Below are positions 61,670-64,000 of a stretch of DNA of 64,000 bases, piece by piece (within the stretch, counting starts at the first letter, position 1; each line of letters opens with the position of its first letter). This DNA comes from an uncultured bacterium. Lineage in GTDB: Bacteria; Bacillota; Clostridia; Oscillospirales; Oscillospiraceae. The stretch covers positions 23,979 to 87,978 of the forward strand of contig CASFCW010000001.1 of NCBI GenBank assembly GCA_949293165.1, given 5' to 3'. The notes under the pieces were generated by a model that was given only the letters and a program-made list of their open reading frames with translations, was not told the DNA's origin and searched no databases. The position numbers and the translations under genes were made by a program.

Positions 61670-62488
61670 TTAACGGGCGGGAAACTTGGGAATCTCAATG
61701 GTGAGGAGGATGGTGTCCTCCCGTTCCTCCCTGCGGCAGCGGGTGTCAAAGCCGGCAGAGCGCATCAAATCCATGCTGCGGGTAAGGCTGTTGAGGAACA
61801 GCCGCACATCCTTGACCAGGAAGGTGCGCTTGGCTTTTTTGGGCTGGACCGGCTGGGTGGGGTGGAGCAGGCTGTCCACCAGGGCTTCTGTCTGAGCCAC
61901 GGTGAGACGCTGAGCCAGCAGCGCCTCCGCCGCCTGACGCTGCTGCTCCGGGCTGTCCAGGGGCAGCAGGGCGCGGGCGTGGCGCTCCGTGGCGCCGCCG
62001 TCCCGCAGGTGCTGGAGCACGTCGGGGGGGAGGCGGAGCAGACGCAGCTTGTTGGCTACAGCGGACTGGCTCTTTCCAATGCGGCGGGCCGCCTCCTCCT
62101 GGGACAGGTGGTAGGTGGCTATCAGCTTGTCCAGCGCCAGGGCCTCCTCCCAAAAGTCCAGGTCCTTCCGCTGCAGGTTTTCCACCAGCGCCAGCAGGGA
62201 GGAGTGCTGGCTGTCGATTTGAAGGGAAATACAGGGGACCTCCTGCAAACCGGCCAGGCGGGCAGCCCGCAGCCGGCGCTCCCCAGCTACCAGCTCCCAG
62301 CCGTTGGGGCTCCTGCGGACGGTAAGGGGCTGGAGCAGGCCCAGGGAACGGATGGAGTCCGCCAGGGCTTCCAGATCCTCCTGCTGGAAGATCCGCCGGG
62401 GCTGGTCGGGATTTGGGGAAATGGAATCAACGGGGAGGAATAAAACCCTGGGGCTGTCCAAAATGCCGCGTTTCCGCAATAAATTCAT
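61670..62488 (-). CDS. noc: Noc-like ParB-family nucleoid occlusion protein
   Basis: A 272-residue second ParB paralogue. LLQPLTVRRSPNGWELVAGE then RRLRAARLAGLQEVP forms the CTP box, NLQRKDLDFWEEALALD and RRIGKSQSAVANKLRLL the DNA-binding helices. The place upstream of parA and the divergence from ParB match Noc, which binds its own sites near the origin and stops division over the nucleoid. I start at MNLLRKRGILDS because GGAGGTCGGC precedes; MEVGTM five codons upstream would lie in that ribosome site. Confidence 0.85.
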   Translation of the reverse strand: MNLLRKRGILDSPRVLFLPVDSISPNPDQPRRIFQQEDLEALADSIRSLGLLQPLTVRRSPNGWELVAGERRLRAARLAGLQEVPCISLQIDSQHSSLLALVENLQRKDLDFWEEALALDKLIATYHLSQEEAARRIGKSQSAVANKLRLLRLPPDVLQHLRDGGATERHARALLPLDSPEQQRQAAEALLAQRLTVAQTEALVDSLLHPTQPVQPKKAKRTFLVKDVRLFLNSLTRSMDLMRSAGFDTRCRREEREDTILLTIEIPKFPAR

Positions 62489-62651
62489 GGTGCCGACCTC
62501 CATAAAAGAATTTGATAAAGGTAGAATACCATTTTCTGGGAAATACGCGAGAGAAAACCGTCGAGAGGGTTGGAAAATTTTAGAAAATAAACTGTGTGAT
62601 TGTGACAGCAGGGCGCCGTCAGAAGAAAAATGAATCATGAATAAAATGGAC

Positions 62652-62679
62652 TTGCAAAATAATGAAATATTGCTATACT
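62652..62679 (+). promoter_or_regulatory. promoter of the dicarboxylate symporter gene
   Basis: TTGCAA (62652-62657) and TATACT (62674-62679) with 16 bases between, 75 bases before the start. The rest of the 266-base gap to noc is AT-rich and shows only this promoter and, on the other strand, the noc leader. Confidence 0.7.
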
Positions 62680-62754
62680 ATATACCGTGAAGGAGGATAA
62701 AAACGAAAAGCGGTTCCACTGAAAATGCAAAATGTGGGAGGAAGGGATTAAAAT

Positions 62755-64000
62755 ATGACAAAACAGGGGAAAAAGCTGCCGCTGGCAGCGTGGATTTTTT
62801 TTGGACTGGTGGTGGGTATTGTCGGCGGGCTGGCGCTGATGGCCATGCCGGATAAGCAGGGGGTGGAGATTGCCAAAACCTATGTCCAGCCCATTGGGAC
62901 CATCTTTCTGAACCTGCTGAAGTTTGTGGTGGTGCCCATCGTGCTGTTTTCCATTGCCGCCGGTGTGATTTCCATGAAGGACGTCAGCAAGGTGGGAGCC
63001 ATCGGGGTCAAGACGATTGTGTACTACATGTGTACCACCGCCTTTGCCGTTGTGCTGGCCCTGCTGCTGGGGACGGCTGCTGACCGGCTGCATCTGTTCC
63101 CCGCCCTGTCTACCGCGGGGCTGGACTACACGCCTCCCGCGGGGCAGAGCCTGATGGACACCATTGTGGCCATTTTCCCGTCCAACGCGGTGCAGCCTCT
63201 GGCGGATGCTGTTATGCTCCAGGTGATTGTCATTTCCCTGCTGCTCGGCTTCGGCGTGCTGCTGGCAGGGGAGAAGGGCTTTCTGGCCGCACAGGTGATT
63301 GAGAGCTTCAATGAAGTGTTCCTCCGGATTATGGATCTGATTATCCGTCTGTCCCCGGTGGGCGTGGCCTGCCTGATCTGCCCGGTGATTGCGGAAAACG
63401 GCCCTGCCATTTTGGGGCAGCTGGCGCTGGTGCTGCTGGTAGCCTACATCGGCTATATCGTCCACGGCCTGCTGGTATATTCCACCACCGTCGGGCTGTT
63501 GGGCGGCGTATCTCCCAAGGCATTCTTCTCCGGTATGGCGCCGGCCATGATGATGGCGTTCTCCTCCGCCTCCTCGGTGGGGGCCCTCCCCATCAATATG
63601 GAGTGCGCCCAACGGCTGGGGGCCAAGCGGGAGGTGGTCTCCTTTGTGCTGCCCCTGGGCGCCACCATCAATATGGATGGAACCGCCATCTACCAGGGTG
63701 TGTGTGCCGTCTTTATTGCAAGCTGCTATGGGGTCAGCCTTTCTCCCGGGGATATGGTGACCATTGTGCTGACCGCCACCCTGGCCTCCATCGGGACGGC
63801 GGGTGTGCCCGGTGCCGGAATGGTAATGCTTGCCATGGTGCTGCAAAGCGTGGGCCTGCCGGTGGAGGGCATCGCCCTGGTGGCTGGGATCGACCGGATC
63901 TTCGACATGGGCCGCACCACAGTCAATATCACCGGCGACGCGGCCTGCGCCGTGGTGGTCTCCAGGCTGGAGGATAAGCGCATGGCCAGACGTGGAAATT
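62755..64000 (+). CDS. dicarboxylate/amino acid:cation symporter, 3' end missing
   Basis: The gene runs off the window after 415 codons. It starts MTKQGKKLPLAAWIFFGLVV with many membrane helices. The DAACS (GltP) family marks are clear: FSSASSVGALP (Ser-rich loop), LGATINMDGTAIYQG (NMDGT motif), GTAGVPGAGMVML and DRIFDMGRTTVNITGDAAC. Such carriers take up glutamate, aspartate or C4-dicarboxylates with Na+ or H+. The start follows GGGAGGAAGGG. It is divergent from noc and near the end of the usual family length. Confidence 0.95.
   Translation, partial: MTKQGKKLPLAAWIFFGLVVGIVGGLALMAMPDKQGVEIAKTYVQPIGTIFLNLLKFVVVPIVLFSIAAGVISMKDVSKVGAIGVKTIVYYMCTTAFAVVLALLLGTAADRLHLFPALSTAGLDYTPPAGQSLMDTIVAIFPSNAVQPLADAVMLQVIVISLLLGFGVLLAGEKGFLAAQVIESFNEVFLRIMDLIIRLSPVGVACLICPVIAENGPAILGQLALVLLVAYIGYIVHGLLVYSTTVGLLGGVSPKAFFSGMAPAMMMAFSSASSVGALPINMECAQRLGAKREVVSFVLPLGATINMDGTAIYQGVCAVFIASCYGVSLSPGDMVTIVLTATLASIGTAGVPGAGMVMLAMVLQSVGLPVEGIALVAGIDRIFDMGRTTVNITGDAACAVVVSRLEDKRMARRGN

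Overview
The window is the replication-origin region of a GC-rich Firmicute. The gene set (sepF, divIVA, remB, yaaA, jag, ricT, noc, a glycine T-box, a LexA box of the Bacillus type) and the GC-rich third codon positions fit the Clostridia, most likely an Oscillospiraceae relative such as Flavonifractor, Lawsonibacter or Pseudoflavonifractor. That placement is inferred from gene content and was not tested by a search. I saw no rRNA or tRNA gene, CRISPR array, transposase or prophage.

Layout. 1-15 kb, plus strand: the end of mutS, mutL, an unknown gene, miaA, hfq, an HlyD-like adaptor, ylmE, sepF and divIVA. A separate cell-wall locus follows: an alanine-racemase-like protein that lacks the PLP lysine, a D-aspartate-ligase-like ATP-grasp protein, an aspartate racemase, and a MurE-like ligase with an extra C-terminal domain. 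A MoxR-type AAA ATPase and a VWA protein close the block. 15-37 kb, minus strand: an LTA-synthase-like enzyme, an M23 endopeptidase, a metal-chelate ABC transporter with a methyltransferase behind a long structured leader, an SLH-CAP secreted protein, typA, an isolated plus-strand SOS-controlled pair of small genes, glyS with its T-box, rnhA, a SHOCT protein, then gyrA, gyrB, remB, a small membrane protein, recF, yaaA and dnaN. 37.2-39.4 kb: the origin, with DnaA boxes on both sides of dnaA. 39.4-50.5 kb, plus strand: rpmH, rnpA, yidD, yidC, jag, a PLP decarboxylase, holB, ricT, an AEC transporter, and an ATP-grasp/PHP/polysaccharide-deacetylase operon. 50.5-62.5 kb, minus strand: aspS (with a duplicated 3' tail next to a hairpin-rich insert), hisS, mgsA, minD, rsmG, mscL, serS, a coiled-coil membrane protein, parB, parA and noc, with two perfect parS sites. 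The last gene is a truncated dicarboxylate symporter.

How it fits together. dnaA, dnaN, recF and gyrBA handle initiation and topology. parABS and Noc organise and segregate the origin. SepF, DivIVA and MinD place the septum. YidC, YidD and Jag serve membrane insertion.

The points most worth a second look are the D-Asp ligase/racemase/MurE-fusion locus with its PLP-less racemase homologue, the LexA-controlled small membrane protein at 26.4 kb, the duplicated aspS tail at 50.5-50.9 kb, and the unassigned leader RNA at 22.8-23.0 kb.
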